A stretch of DNA of 64,000 nt from Stieleria bergensis (GTDB taxonomy: Bacteria; Planctomycetota; Planctomycetia; Pirellulales; Pirellulaceae), in contig CP036272.1 of assembly GCA_007745635.1 (NCBI GenBank), positions 592,772 to 656,771 on the forward strand. Direction: 5' to 3'. The notes below the pieces were generated by a model. The model was not told where the DNA came from, ran no database searches, and saw only the letters and a list, made by a program, of their open reading frames with translations. Made by a program: the position numbers and the translations under genes. This document shows positions 41,401-56,400 of this stretch, one piece after another; positions within the stretch are counted from its first letter, which is position 1; the number at the start of each line of letters is the position of its first letter.

Positions 41401-44400
41401 ATCCAATGTTCCCATGGTTATTGATCGAAACTCCGGCGCCAATCTGCTCGTATCCCGATGCCACTAACTCAAACGCGTATCCGCTGGGGTTGCTTCGCAA
41501 GACGATCTGTACAACACCACTGCTGTCCGCTTGATTGCTGCCTACCGATTCGACTGGTGCGGAGCCGTCAGTCAATGCGGCCTGCGCTTGTATGTCAACT
41601 GGTGCTTGTATGTCAAACGGTGCTTGCATGCCAACCGGTGCTGAGGCCAGGCTGGTTTCTAGCGAGTAGACAAATCGATCAATGACATCGATTCCCTGTG
41701 CTTGAAATTGGGCAATGGTTTCGCTGTTGGTTGGGTCGTATCGAAAGCTTCCGTCGGGATGAACCGTGACCCGAGCGCCATATTGGCTGACGCCATCAAA
41801 CACCGCCTGCATTGAATCTTGCTGGCCGTCATCTGGGTCAACGTCATTGATCAGTAGACCTTGCTGAGCAGGTATCTCCAGGACTTGAGAAGCCACGGCC
41901 CAGTACCCGCGTTCGATGCCATCGTCACCTGCGACGGGCGCATCATCGACACCGATCACCTGCAGTGTGACGGTGGCTGAACGCGCATTGGAGTGCAGGT
42001 CACTGGCCCAGTAGACAAAGCGATCGGTCGCCAGTTGGCCGGCGCGGAGGTGTTGAAACGCAGCGCCCGGTTGGTAGTCAAAACCTCCGTCTGGACGAAG
42101 CGCAACGGTGCCGCCTTGTTCGGTTTGTAACGCGGTGCGACTGGGATCGACACGCAACGTGTCGCCATCCCAATCGAGATCGTTCGCCAGCACGCCCTGG
42201 GCCGAGTCAATCACCAAGGAACCCGTCGCCAGGATGGCAGGGTAAGCATCGTGAATGATCTGCGGAGCATCGTTCTGGCCCTGCCAAACCACGTGAACCG
42301 TGGTTTCCGTTGAATCGTCTTGCCCGTCGTGTACTCTGGCCAGGAAACTGTCCTGCATGGTCTGGCCATCGCTCAGCGAGCGAATTTCTGGACTGGAAGT
42401 TGCGTCGACGGTTAGGGTGCCATCTGCTTGAACGTGAACCGCAGCACCCCTCGCGGTTTGAACCGTTCTTGCTTCGGCGGTCAACGCGGCGTTGGCGGCC
42501 CATCCATCGGGATCAACCGCAGCGTCTAAGAGGTTCGGAGCCTCTGTCGCCACGGGTTGCCCGGATTGCCAATATCTCAGCGTCACGTTGTTCAGGATGG
42601 GGGCTTGATTCAGGCTGGAGCCGACAATGATTTGTGCAACCGCAACGCGGGCACTCTCTGGCAGTTGCTCGACGGTTCTGCGGTCACTGGCGCGATCCGA
42701 GAGGCGATACCGAATCTCGTCAACTTGGGTTTCGCCCGCTGGCAAGTTCTGCAGCACCGTAACGTCTGAAGGATCATAGATCCAATGGCTGCCATCAAAG
42801 GTGATGGTCGCCCCTAGCATCGACCGCCATTGAATCGCTTCAATGGCAAGGGTATCGTTTCGATCAATGTCTTGGTCGTTTTTCAGCAGTGATGATTCGG
42901 GGATCACCAAGGACTGATTCGCTCGGGTTGCCAGTCGTTGTGGGGCAGCAGCCCAGTCGTCGTTGGCCCAGTCGTCGTTGGCCCAGTCGTCGTTGGCCCA
43001 GTCGTCGTTGGCCCAGTCGTCGTTGGCCCAGTCGTCGTTGGCCCAGTCGTCGTTGGCCAAGGGTTCATCATTGACACCAGCGATGGTCAAGAACACTGTT
43101 GCTGTGTGCTGTAGATCAGGTGCCGTTGTCAGCGTGTAGGTGAACGAGTCTACAATGCTTTCCCCGGCCGCCAAGCGATCGTAAACACCATGGCTGTGCA
43201 AGACCCAGGTTCCGTCGCTCTGGACATCGACACTGGCTCCCCATGTGGTTTGGCCAGTGCTTTCTAACAGCGAAAATTCGTCGGGAGCCGATCGATCGAT
43301 CAAATCGTTGTCCAGCACGCCGGCGGTCTGAATCCAACTTGAAGCCTGATTGGCCGTCAGGCGAACGAAGTCATTCTTTGCCACAGAATGCTGGGGATCC
43401 GTCATCCACAAGGGATCCGGCAACCAGAGAGAAGACAGAACGGTCCGGCGCTGTTCCGTGAGATCATCATCCATGATCAACTCCGCAACGCCTGTTGTCG
43501 GGGGCGCTGACGTTTGCAGGGTCCACCGGCGGACCTGACCGTCGGCCAATCCAAGCCGATGATCCGAGGATTCGATCAACAGCGAATCAGCTTGTCGCTC
43601 AATTGACCACCAACTTGGAACCTCGCTGAATTCCAAATCCAGGTCTGCTGGCAATGGAAGCTGGATCTGATCGATGGACGCGTGTCCCGAGATGGCGGGG
43701 GAGAGAACAAAGGTGTACAGGGACTGTTGACCAATGGCCTGAACTTGAGAGTGCAATTGACCGGCATGCTGGGAGGCTGTGTCCCAGTTCAGTTCAATGA
43801 CTTGGCTTTGCCGACCATCGATGTCCGCCGCCTGAAAGTACAGCGTTTGTGGCTGGCCAGCGGCCGGCGCGCCCAGAATGGATTCGACCTGATTCGACGA
43901 GAGTTCAAACTGGCCGCTGTGCAGACTTGGCAGGAGGTCAAACACACGATCGTTGAAGCCCGGATCCGCGCTCACCTGCGCGATGACGAGTTCGCGATCT
44001 GACAAGACGACGCCTTGAACGGCAGGTGCCAACCAGGCTCCACCACCGGATTGTTGAAGCTCGAAAGTTGGTGGCAGGAGCGGCCCATGCGTGATCAAAA
44101 GCTGTTCGCGACGAGTCACGCCCGATGCGGTTTCGGCCGTTACCTCAATCAGGTTCTGGCCGGCATTGAGAGTCACAGGGATCCGCGCCCGTCCCTGATC
44201 GTCGGTCTGAATCATCACGTCGGTGCCCGAGAGCGTGAGTGTCAGATCAGGTTCGCCAGTCACGTCAATCATCACGTCGGACAAAGGCGTGTGGTGCGGA
44301 TTGCTGGCTGAGCGATCTGATTCTGCTAATTCAAGTTCCTGTTGGCCAGGAACCCGCGAATCGATCGACAGCAGGAGCGGGGGCGTCTCCTGAGAACGAT

Positions 44401-47400
44401 TTCCAGCTGGGTCTTCGATGGTGGCTGTGATTGAGTGGACTCCATCCGCCAGCGGTCCCAACGTTTGCTGGGCCACTCCCGTCGAATACACCTCCGAGAC
44501 AGCGTTGCCATCAAGATGAAAGGTGACCAGTGCACCACGCTGAGCAAACAGTCGCACCGTTGGGCGAACACTGCCCGTCAGATTGTCCGTTGCACTGACG
44601 CCCCAGTCATCGCTGGACAGAAGGTCGGCAATCGAGTCAACCGATGGCGCCGTGCGATCCAGGTCAAACACCAGTTCATTGATGCGTTCATTCCCGTAGA
44701 GATCAATCGCTGTGGCCTGAACGATGTAGCGACCGTCGGCCAAGGCAGTATCCGGTGAAGTTTCCAGTGCGTCGGCCAGCACTGTTTCTTCAAGGCTGAT
44801 CACTCCGTCTTCTAGATCTGCAAAGACAGAGTGTTCGCTGGAGCCATTGAGGCTAATCTGTACGGCAACCAGTGGTGAGTCGTCGTTGACTTCCAGACGC
44901 AAGCTCGGATCGTTTGTTAAGCCGTCATTCGAATGGCGACCACTGTCGTGGTTTAACGAGAGTCGCAGATCAGGGGCCGTCTCATCGATGAAGTGAATCG
45001 AAATGTCCGAGTGGATTTCATTGCCCGCAACATCCCTGGCAACCACGTGTAACGCGTTCAGCCCTGGCAACAACGAAATTTCGCCGATGGCAAGATGTCC
45101 TTGCTGATTGGCCCGGTTGAAAGAAAGCAGTTGTTGATCGCGGTAGACTTCAACCGTGACGTCTGCGTCCGCTGTCGCTTGCAGTTGCACGGTTGATCGC
45201 GCGGTGTGCCAGCGACTGCCGAGGTCAGGTCGTTGGTGCTGGCGGGGTAATGACAGGATGGGCTGATTGATGGTTTGATCGAGCGTTAGGAATAACGGGG
45301 CAGTGTAGGGGCTCGTGTTTCCGGCGAGATCAACAGCCTGTGCCACGAATCGCTGAGACCCCGGAGTCAGATCGGCCAGGAATCCGATGCTCGAATCCGC
45401 CGCCTGCGAATCCACCAGTCGGCCATCAGCGAATAAACTCACCCGACTGGACGCTTCATGATTCAGTCCCGTCTGTAGCATGACGGTTTGTTGGTTGGTA
45501 ATCAGGTCGCCAACCAATGCTGAGTCATCGATGGCATTCAATTCCAGTGAACTTGGAACAGATGGTGCAAGTTGATCAAGGGTGAATTGGAACGGCACCG
45601 CCTGAGCACGGTTGCCGATTTGATCCACTGCGCGAACGGCAACGCTGATCACGCCATCAGCCATTGGCTGTAGCGATGACGTTTCAAACTGACGTGGATC
45701 AAATTGCAGTTGGTTGCCGACAAGCAACCCCAACGCGTGCACCCAGACGCCGTCGTTGACCTGGATTTCGACTGCGGCTAACTGGCTTGCATCAAGGATC
45801 GTGGCGACAACCGTCGCGTCGCGAGTGATCAAGTCGGTGGAGTCGAAACCTGTGTCATCGGCTAATTCAATCGAAATGTCTGGCGGGCTAACATCGGGGA
45901 CAGACACATGCAGTTCGGTGTTCACCGTGGCGTGATTTCCAGCATCATCAACGACCGTGACGCGAAATGGATTGGAGCCCTCGCGTAGCAGGAGGTCGTC
46001 AAACTGAAAATGGCCGTCTGCGTTGGCAAGGGTTTCGTCGAGTGGAATCTGTCGCCCATCGCCACCGAACAGCATGGCCCGTTGCCCCGTCGTCGATTGC
46101 CCCTGCGGGATTTGCCCCGTCAGGCGGCCACGGTCTGCATTGACTTGGGATAGATCTATCTCGGGAATCAACGGTGCCGTGGCATCGATCGTTACCGACA
46201 GTGGTGGGCTTTTCTGTCCCACATTTCCTGCGGCATCGATCCAGTGATAGCGAACGAGATGCGAGCCCTCGTTCAAACCATCAATCGTGACGTGATTCGT
46301 TTGGTCTCCCGAGACGTTGCCCGAGACTTGGTAGCGACCGTGTTCAATGTCATTCACCCAGACCACGACTTGTCCAGGTTCACGAAACGGGATGGCAAAG
46401 GTCAGTGACGATGACTTTGTTAAATCATCATTGTCATGGATGCCGGTATCGCTGGCGGGAACCAAATCGGGAGCGGTTTGCGCTGAAATCGCGCTGCGAT
46501 CGAGTTGCACTCTAATGGTCGACGTTGCCGAACGATTCTCGTATTCATCGATCGCTTGGAACTCTAATTCATAATGCCCGTCGGGCAGTTGTGCTCCGAG
46601 GACCGTTTCGAGTTCACTGGTTGTTAGCTGAATGACGCCTTGGGCGAGTTCTGTGCCCACGGTCGGTGCAGTGACCAAATCCACTGCATCGAATTCAGAC
46701 ACGACGCCAAGTTCATCGTTCACGGTGGCACGGATGTACAAGTGAGCCAACGGGCTTTCGTCAAGCCAACTTCCCGTGATGGCCAGATCATTTGTTAGCC
46801 CATCGCCTGTGTATCGACCGTTATCATTTGCCAGTCTGACGGCCAACTCAGGAGCAGCGGATTCGGGACGCATGCGAACGATGGCCAATGTCGAGTGGCT
46901 TTGGTTGTTGAACGCATCACGCACCGACAGTTCGACGTGATTGATTCCAAAGTTCAGCGGAATCCCGGTGAGTTCGAAGTGTCCGTTTGGATCGGCAACC
47001 CAGGTTCCAGGCAATCCCAGGATTTCGACGAGGGCTCCCGGTTCGGTCTGCCCCTGCAAGACAATCTCGCCGGTCTCCGTCATGCGATCGTGGCGAACAC
47101 CCGTGTCGGTTGCGGCGCTTAGGTCAATTGACTCAATGACTGGGGCCGTGCTGTCAATCAAGACCGTCAGTGGTGGCGACAATGGACTGTGATTGCCAGC
47201 CAGATCGATCGCTTGAATCTGAAACTGATAGTCACCATCGCCTAAACTATCCAGTTGCAAGGGAAAGGTGCTTGTCGGTCCAGCAGCGACTGCAATCGGT
47301 TGTCCATTTTGAAACAAACGCATCGCGACATCGTGATCGACCTGTCCTTGGATTTGAAAGTCGCCTGTGCGAAGGGTGAGGGTGTCGGCAGCGTTTGGAT

Positions 47401-50400
47401 TGCCAGCCAAGGTGGGTGGTAACGGTGCCAGCGGCGCTGTCTCATCCATGTCAAAATCAATGACGACCTGTGGACTGTGGTTGCCAAAGCGATCTTCAGC
47501 GATGATTCCAATCCAGTAAGCTTGGTCTGTGATGGGCAACTGATTGGCGGTCAACAACTCCTCTAGCGAGAGTTGCAGACTGTTCTCAGTCGATAGGCTC
47601 TCGATCCAGTCCTGCGCGTTGAGCCCATTGACAGAGACGTTTAACGAGCTGATCTCGCTGTAGTCATGGACAAAGACGGTCAGCAATGCATCGCGACGAA
47701 ACGTCTGTGAAAACGATGGTTCAAAGTTGGGCAGCGTCAGTCCTGCTGTCACACGCGGTGCATACTGATCGACAAACTTGTTTTGCAAATTGGTCCAAAT
47801 GGTGAAGTCATAGCGGTCAACGCGTCCATCAGAATCCAAGTCGTGATGGGCAACGTAGTGTTCGTTGCCTTGCAGCGTGTTAAGACTTTGGCGAATGGTC
47901 AGCCAGTCGTCGTGCAAGACCTGACTGTCACCGTTGACATCTGCCAGCAAACGATGGAAAGGGAGGCTGGCGAAGGGTGACGTGGAGTCGGCATCCATTC
48001 CCATCGTCTGTCTGCGATTGGCAGCGCTGGCAATTCCCGTGGTCCGCAGCGTTAAATAGTATTGATCATCTTTGTGGATGAGCCCAGAAACATGGATCTG
48101 TAACGTCGCTGAATCAGCATCGTACTGGTAGCGATCCGGTGGGATGACGATGGGATGCCCCAGCGCATCGACCACTTGAACATCGGCAGCAACGTCCGAG
48201 AACCAAACGTCTTGGTTGAAGGTGACGCTCAGCTCATCAATCGATGATCGTTGGAGGTGGCCGCGATTGATTTGGAAATCCATGAGGGAAACGGGCTGGG
48301 CGATGGTGTGACTGACATCAACCTGCACCGTGACGGTTTTACCGATCGGATCGGCGGAACCATCTTGGGCGATCGCAGTCACCATCACTTGATCTTGGCC
48401 GCTCCAGCCCACCGATGGAATCAATTGCAAGTTCTGCAACTGGTCGGCAGTCAATCGCCAACGACCATCCTGCTGGCGCTGGCCGGCGCTTAGCATCGCT
48501 CCGACAGGTAACGAATCGATTTCAATCAGCAGCATTTCACTGCCATCGAGATCGGTAGATTGGGCGTCAATGATCATCGCCAGGGTTTGTTCCTGGTCGC
48601 CAGAAAGTGGATTCGCTACCAGGATTGGAGCATCTGTGACCGGCAAAATCTGTAGCGATACCAGCGTTTCTTCGCTTTGAAGCCCTCGATGGTCCGACGC
48701 GGTGTACGTGAAGAAGTCGTCGCCCGAGTAATCGGGCATCGGGGTATAGGTCACATGGCCCGTTTCATCGTCGATTTGCAGCGTCCCATGGTTGGGTGCG
48801 GAAACGATCACAAGGCTGTTAGGGTTCAGTTGTTCTTGATCATTCATCAACAGATCCAAGGTCGTTGATTGATCTTCTAGCATCACCGCCTGGTCGCCCG
48901 CAGTCCAGGGTGGCGTCAACGTGTTGCCTCGCAAGTTGAGCGTGTCCACGATCACGGTACTGTCCGCGTGTCCTTGGCCGATGAGATCAAAGGACAGGAT
49001 CGCCAATGAGCCAGTGGTGACGGTGGATAAATCGATTTGCACATGCATCTGACCGTTCGTCCACTGACCACCGAGGTCATTGCTCGGTCGCGCTGGTGTG
49101 ACATCCACCATGGTGACACCGTTTGCCGTCATCGCCGTTCCATCCGCGGCAAAGCTTAGCAACGCGTCGCTGTCATGTTGCGTCAACGCTGGAACCAAGG
49201 GTTGCAGCGTCTGAGCGTCTAAGAGTGCGACTTCAAACGCATCAGGAGCTCGATCTTCTGTCGCATTGAGTTGCAGTCCCTGGAGATTGAATTCCAAGAC
49301 GGTTGCTGTTTGCGGAACATAGAACCCTTGTCGTAATGAACTTCGTGAACCAGGCGATTCGTGGATCTTCGCTTGCCCTGATTCAATCACGGCATGGCCA
49401 CTCGGGGACCAACCCGAAACGGTGTCGAAATCACCATTGCGGATCCCAATGATCGCATCATCCAGGATGACCAACGAGTGCGCGAGGGGCCCCGGTGAAC
49501 TGGACGGTGGATTGACGGTGACGCTGGAGATGGACGCTGTGGAGAGCGAGAACGGTCGCTCAATTTCAGTCGCTGGTGCTTTGACTGCGGACTCCGGTTC
49601 GCCGGTTGTCGCCAGGAGATTGGCCCCCACGATCTGCCGATCCGGATCAAAAAAGAATCCGCGATGTGAGACCGGACTTTGCTGGCTGCGACGGATGCCA
49701 AAATTCACTCCCAGCCATTGGCGATCTTGCCGATCGATCACTCCGTCGACGTTGAAGTCAGCGCGGCGGTTGTAGTTCAATTGGCCAAACGTTGCTCCGC
49801 TGTGATCCCAAAATTGCTGACTGTCGTAGCCCGAGACTGCTCCATCGCCGTTGATGTCGCCGATCAGGTCGATCGTCAAGCGATAGTCACTGGCGGCCAG
49901 CATCTCAGATGCACCGATGTTCAGAGCGTAGAGTCCGGCCTGGTGGACAGCATACACCGCCGAAACCCCGTCGCCGTGACTGCCAATGGCGAGCGGTTGC
50001 AAGCCATCGATCTGCGGCACGGCGGGCGAAAAGTGTCGCCCGTTGCCCTCTAGGTGCACTCTTAGCCAGACTTGTTGATGAGCGGTCTGCTGCAATTGGA
50101 CGGGATCAATTCGGAAGGCAAAGGACTCGATTTGCTGGGGGGACAAGCGACCGGTTTGTTCGAATCCCGCAAATTCCACCGTGCCGCCCAAGTCCTGCCG
50201 AATGGGACGCTGAGATGGGTAATGTGTTCCACCACCGTTGGAATCTGTTGCAACCTTTAGCACGTTGAGGGTGGGATCGTCCACCAGCGGAAGATAACCG
50301 TACGCATGCAATCGCAGCGGCGCTGAATCATCATCCGCTTCGACCCGGTAGACAGCGACAAGACGATTCTGGTGATCAGATTCATATTGCAATTCAGCAT

Positions 50401-53400
50401 CAGGCAAGCGGATGGCGGTTGGGCGTCCCTGTTTGTCACGCACGATCGGAACAAACGTGCCATCGCCGAATCGCAGTCCACTGTCACTGTTTTTCACGAC
50501 CGTTTGGTCAAGCACTCGGCGTTGAAGAAACTTCCCTTGTCCGTTCAGGTGGTCGATCACGCCATCGGCATAATGAATCGACAAGGCCTCCGCAGCGGAT
50601 TCTGAATCATCTTGTTGGACCGCGCCTGGATGGTAGGGAACACCGTTGATTGCATCGTAGAACGTGTCGCCACCACGAATCAAGCGTTGACTGGGCGATC
50701 GTAGCTGAACATTGACGCCGTCCTGGCTAACCCAATGTGGTTCAAAGTACTGTGGGCCACCGGTGGATGCTGGCGCCTCAATCGCGAGCGGTTCGAAGCG
50801 GAACGCGACGCGGCGTCCCTCCTTGAGCGTTAGGTACACACGCTGTCCCCACCGGATGCCTTGCCGGACGGGGTAGCCGCCTTCGTCGCTTCCAGTCACT
50901 GGGACAGGGTATTGAACGTGGTAGTCATCCCAGGTGAATTGCCATTGATCTGTCAGTGCATCGTATCTGCGCTGCAGTGCAAAGGGTTTGTCGTTCACCT
51001 CCAGCACCGCATCAACGTCCACACGCTGAAAGCCCTGTGTTTTGTCGCTGGTCAGGATCTCGATCGGCTGTTCGATCGAGGCAATGTTTCCTGACAGATC
51101 GGTCGTCGTGAGTCGCAAGCGATAGTGTCCATTGGCAAACCGTCGGGGGTCCAGGGTGGTCAACAAACTCTCGTGACCAACGATGTCGTCTTGATTCAAC
51201 AAGCGTGCTGACTGGCTGTCCGTTGCGACCAGTTCCAGAGTCCAGTTCAGCAAGTTGGGTGCAACAATGCTCGCTCGGATCTCTCTAGGCTCGGTGATCA
51301 ACGCATCGTCAAGGTTGGACCAGGCGATCTGCATTGGCTGATTGACAGGGCCGCTTCGTGGCTTGAGTTCGCGTGATTGGGTGCCGATGAAACCATCGGC
51401 ATCATGGGCCGTAGCTGTCAGGTGGAGCGACTGATCAGCGGGCATCTCTAGAGAACCGACGCCGTTTGCATCCAGCGTGACGGGTTGTTCATTGGCCACC
51501 AGTGAACGCTGCACGATCGCTGCGATTCCGCTGGCTATCACTTGGACACGGATCGATTGGCCGGGTGTGGCTGCTTGCAGCGGCGTGGTCACGATTTCAA
51601 TGATTGGCTGACTGGCGATCGCAGTCACGTGGACTTGCAGCGTGCCTCGCGAGATAGCCACGCCATCGTCAACCAATAAGTCGATCACATGCACACCCAG
51701 TTGGCCGGGACTGGGGGACCAGCGAATGACAGGCCGTTGTTCATCGAACGTCGCGCCCTCCGGCAGGTTTGCGACCGTGTACACCAAGTCGTCATCCCTG
51801 TCCAAGTCATCAGCCTGAACTTGATATTCGAATGGCTGGCCGACCAATGCTTGGGACACTGCATCTGCAATCTGAGGGTTTCGATTGAAATCTGAGATGA
51901 TCATTGGAACCGTGACCTGCTGGGCCGCGCCCTGAGCATCTGTCAGCATGAGGTCAATGGAATACCGTCCGGCCTGATCGAAGTCGGGCAGCCAGCGAAC
52001 TCGGCCGCGACTGGGATCGAAGCTGGCGCCTCGGGGTAAGTTGGCCACCGACCAAGTCGCCGAGTCTGCATCGGGGTCCGCCCCAAACACTCTGAATTCA
52101 AGGGGCGATCCTTCACGCCCAAACTGTGGCAAGGGATTAGAGATCAAGGGCGCTCGATTCGTGTTCGCGACATCAATCGTCAATTGAAATGACTGTGCCG
52201 AGGCTCCATCACTGACATGCAGGCCAATGGTGTGTGTGCCCGCTTGGTCATGAGCTGGCGTCCAAAACAGCTGTCCCGTCACAGAATCCAGGCGAGCGCC
52301 TAGCGGCAAGGCGGTGCTGGTCCAATGCAAGGCGTCATCCTCCGGGTCCGAGGTCTGCCACTGCATCGCCAATTCTTGACCCTCACTGACTTGAACCGAG
52401 GCGGTTTCCATATCAGCATGTTGCAACTGCCCTGCAGAGCGATCAAGCAATTCCACGCTGTTCACCTGCGGCGGCGAGTTCTGTTGACGAACGATCAAGT
52501 CAAATGGTGTTGTGGTCGACAAGGAACGATTGGTCTCTCCGTTGCCAGAGTCCCTTGCCGTGACGGTGACCTGGTAACGTCCAACGTCTGCTGTGCCGGG
52601 ATCGAACTTCAATAAGTACTGCCCGTAAACCGGTCCTGCCAACAGCACTGCTCGATCGGGTAGTCCCGAAAAAGTGACCGACAGTGGCTCTTGATCGGCA
52701 TCGAAAACCTGGAGAGGTACTTGGACGCGCGTGTCGACTAGGGCAACGGTGTCGGGAATGGGCTCGATCGTTGGCGGCTCATTTTCGCTTAACACGACCA
52801 CCGAGAAGTCATAGCGTGACTGAGCGATGAAGTTCGCTCCCTCGCCGTCGCCGTCATCCGTGGCAACCAGGCTGAACGTGTAGCTTCCCCGGTCGCCCAC
52901 CGTTGGTTGAAGCTCGATCGTTCCGGTTCCGTCCTGATGGTCGCTGAAACGAATGAACGATGGCAACGCAGCATGGTCGGCCCAACGGTTGAGTTGCAGT
53001 GAGACTGGATTGCCTTCGGGGTCGGCGGCTGTCACAGGGACCTGTAGCGTTTGGTCTCGCGTGATTTGAATCGCATCAATCGGCTCGATCACAGGAGCCA
53101 GGTTGATCGGCTGGACTTCGACCACCAAGGTTGTTGAGGCCGAATGGAGTTGTTCTGTTCCATCGCCATCGTCGATGGCGGTGACTTCAATTTCAAAGCG
53201 TCCCGATTGATGATGATCTGGTGTCCATTGAAGCTGTGCCGTTTGGAAATCGAACGTCGCACCGGCTGGCAAGTTGCTGACCTGATACTGCAAGCGTTCA
53301 ACAGGATCCCCGTCATGATCGGGGTCGATCGCGCGCATCGAGACATCAAGCGACTGGCCTTGCTGGAGGTAACGAACCGGTCGATTTTCAAAGAACGGAA

Positions 53401-56400
53401 TGCCGTTGGCATTGAGTACTTCAAACGGCAGCGTCAATTCGCTGGAGTGCTGGCCGGCATGAACTTGAATGGGAATGCTCAACTGCGACGGTGCAGCGTA
53501 GCCAACGCGCCACTGCAACAAACCGGTTTGATGATCTAGCGTGGCGCCACTTGGCAAGTGTTCCGAAGTAAAGGATAAAGTGTCGCCGTCGGGGTCGCTT
53601 GCCTGAACGTGATGCAGCACGAAGTCTCCCTGTCGGACGGTCAAGGAATCAACGAGTGTGACAAGAGGTGCTTGATTGAGATCCATGACGTCAATCGTAA
53701 AAGCGTGTGTTGTCGTCTGCTTGCCATCGCTGGCGAAGAGAGTGACATCCCGGTAGCGGCCTGCGGAGTCCGCTGTCGGTGACCAAAGCAGATGATTTGA
53801 ATCGGGGTCGAAAAACATGCCCGGCGGCAGGTGATCTGCCCAGACCTCGATGGGATCGCCGTCGACATCTAACGCATTCAACGCAATCGCCAGTGATTGG
53901 TCTTCGCGTAGTGTGAGATCGCTAGGTGGATCAATCCACCGTGGAGGACGATTTCCACCAATCACTTGCAGTTCAAACGCTGTCGATGCGATCGCTCCCC
54001 GCGAATCGATCACGATGACCCCGACGGTGGTCTGCTGTGGGGAGTCGCTGTTGGTCTGCCAGGAAAGTAAGCCAGTCTGTTCATCAAGTTGCATGCCCTC
54101 CGGTCCATCGACCAGCAGGAACCAGAGTTGACTGCCGTCGGGGTCTTGCCCCTGGAGTTGATGTTGGTATAAAGCTCCCGCATTGATTGACGCGGGATTT
54201 GGTTTCTGGAGTTGCGGCGGTTGGTTGACCGTCGCGCTGGCAAACAGAGTTGGAACGAAGTCCGCCGAACCGACTTCATCAAGCGACAATTCAACGGTCA
54301 CTGAATCGGTGCTTTCACCGGGACGCAGGCTCAATGTCTCGGGTAAGGCGGGGGCAAGATCCACGAGCCAGGTGTTCAATTGCGGCGACCACGCGGCATT
54401 CAAGGGGACGGAGTCCGATGACGCACTGTTGGGACTCAGTCCCAGCGACATCGGTAGCAAGAGATCGTATGGCGTGCGATTGGTGAATCGAACCTCGTAA
54501 CGAACGGTTTGTTCCAAACGGTGGTATCGTGTCCCGGTTATTTCCCATTCAACTTGTGCCGTAAAGTCACTGACGGTTTGGAAGGCAACTTGATAGGCGG
54601 TCGGCAGCGGGAAACCGCCACGGCTTTCGATGCTGGGGACCACCGTCAACTGATAGTCACCGATTTGCATGCCTGCAACGGAAACCAACGCCGTGCGTGA
54701 ATCCGCGTCATAAATTATGGTGTTGATTTCGACCTGATCGGTGGGTTGATAAGTGTCGCTCGGATCGTTGCGGTAACTTAGAAGGTAGTTGTCCGGATTA
54801 AGAACTGATCCCGGATGATCAGGGGCGTGTTCGTTCATCGGTTGGCTGAAGGTCACGCGCAACGTTGCCAGTGGAAGCGCGGCGATCGTTCCCGGTGCGG
54901 GACGCGTCGCGACGACCTGTGGAACGCTGACCGTGCTGAGCCGGTCAACGGTGTCCGTCTGGCTGACATAGATCGCGCCATCACGTCCTGTCATCACGAC
55001 ATCGCCGCGCGTGCCACCACGGGCGATGATTGCGCGTTGCCCACTGCCGGGGTCAATCATCGTGAGATGGCTGCCCTGGTCCGTCGGTTCACCGTTATGA
55101 GACACAAACAAGAGGCCTGACAAAGCCGTTTGCGGTTGCCCAAAAGCGATGGAATCAATCGGCGTCTTGAACTCCGCGACGGTGGATGCTCGTCCCGTTT
55201 CCGAAAACTGCACCACACGATCACGCTGGGGCCAAACCACCGCATGCAGTCGCCCGGATTCGTCAAAGGCCAAGCTGCCGTAACGCAAGTTTTGATCGCG
55301 TGTGAATCGAGTGAATTGGTGACTTTCAGGATCAAAACGCTCGACGCCGAATCGAGAGCCAACGAAGACATTCTGCGAAATTGGATCGATTGCTAGTCCC
55401 AAGGTCAGTCCGTCACCATATTGCTCGATCAAGGATCCGTCGCTTGGATCAAGTAGCAGCAGTGGGCCGCCACCGGTTGTCGCCCACAGACGCCCAGCAT
55501 CATCAAACTGCATTTGATAAACAGGGTAGGGCAGTTGGTGAATCAGGGCTGCGGCGGTGCCTCCGGCGTGTCGATCGCCGCGCTGACCAAATCGATACAG
55601 TTGATTGCGTCCACTGCCGGCAACAATCCACCAGTCGCCCTGGGGTGACTGGGCAATTGCAGTCGGACCAATGCCCGATGCATCTTGCAAGCCACTAAAG
55701 TTGCCCGCAAAGCGCTCCAATTGAAAAGGCTGGACGGCGGACTGAAAGGAGGGTTGCGAGGCTCCATCCTCCTCCGTCGCGCTGACGACTTGCTGAGCCG
55801 CTGCGGACAGTAATGGATGAGGTGCGCTGGTGGTCCGGGCCGCCCGTGGGATCACCGGTGGCACGCTGGTTCCACCGGCGGCCGGCTGCCCGGTCACCGA
55901 GTGAACACTGCCATCAAAGGGAACGATCGCCCCAAGCGGTGGTGAGGCTTGATTGCCGGCCCAGTCGGTGGCCAGTGCCAGGAACTGATAGTTTTCTCCT
56001 GGAAGCCCTTGGAAGACGCTTGAGCCTTCGGGCTGAGCCTCCTGCCGTTTCCAAAGTTGGTAGTTGGTTCCATCTTTGGACACATAAAGTGACACGTGCC
56101 GCACCCCGCTCCCTTCGGTCTCCTCGTTAGCCAGCCAGGAAACCTGCCACCGTTCCTCGGTTTGTGAGACCGTTAGAGAAGCCACTGGCGGTGTCGCATC
56201 CAATTGGTAGATCAATGGCTCGGCAGCATCCGGTGCAGTGAGATCGGATTGCCATGAGGCACCCAAGCGAATCGAATTGCCAGTGCTGGCCGTGGGAAGT
56301 GGCTGGACTTGGTAACGTACATAGCCCGCACCGTCACCCCTGGCGTTATTCGGTGGCAACAGTCCTCGCAGTTGATCCGTCAAGACTTGGCCCGTGGCAG

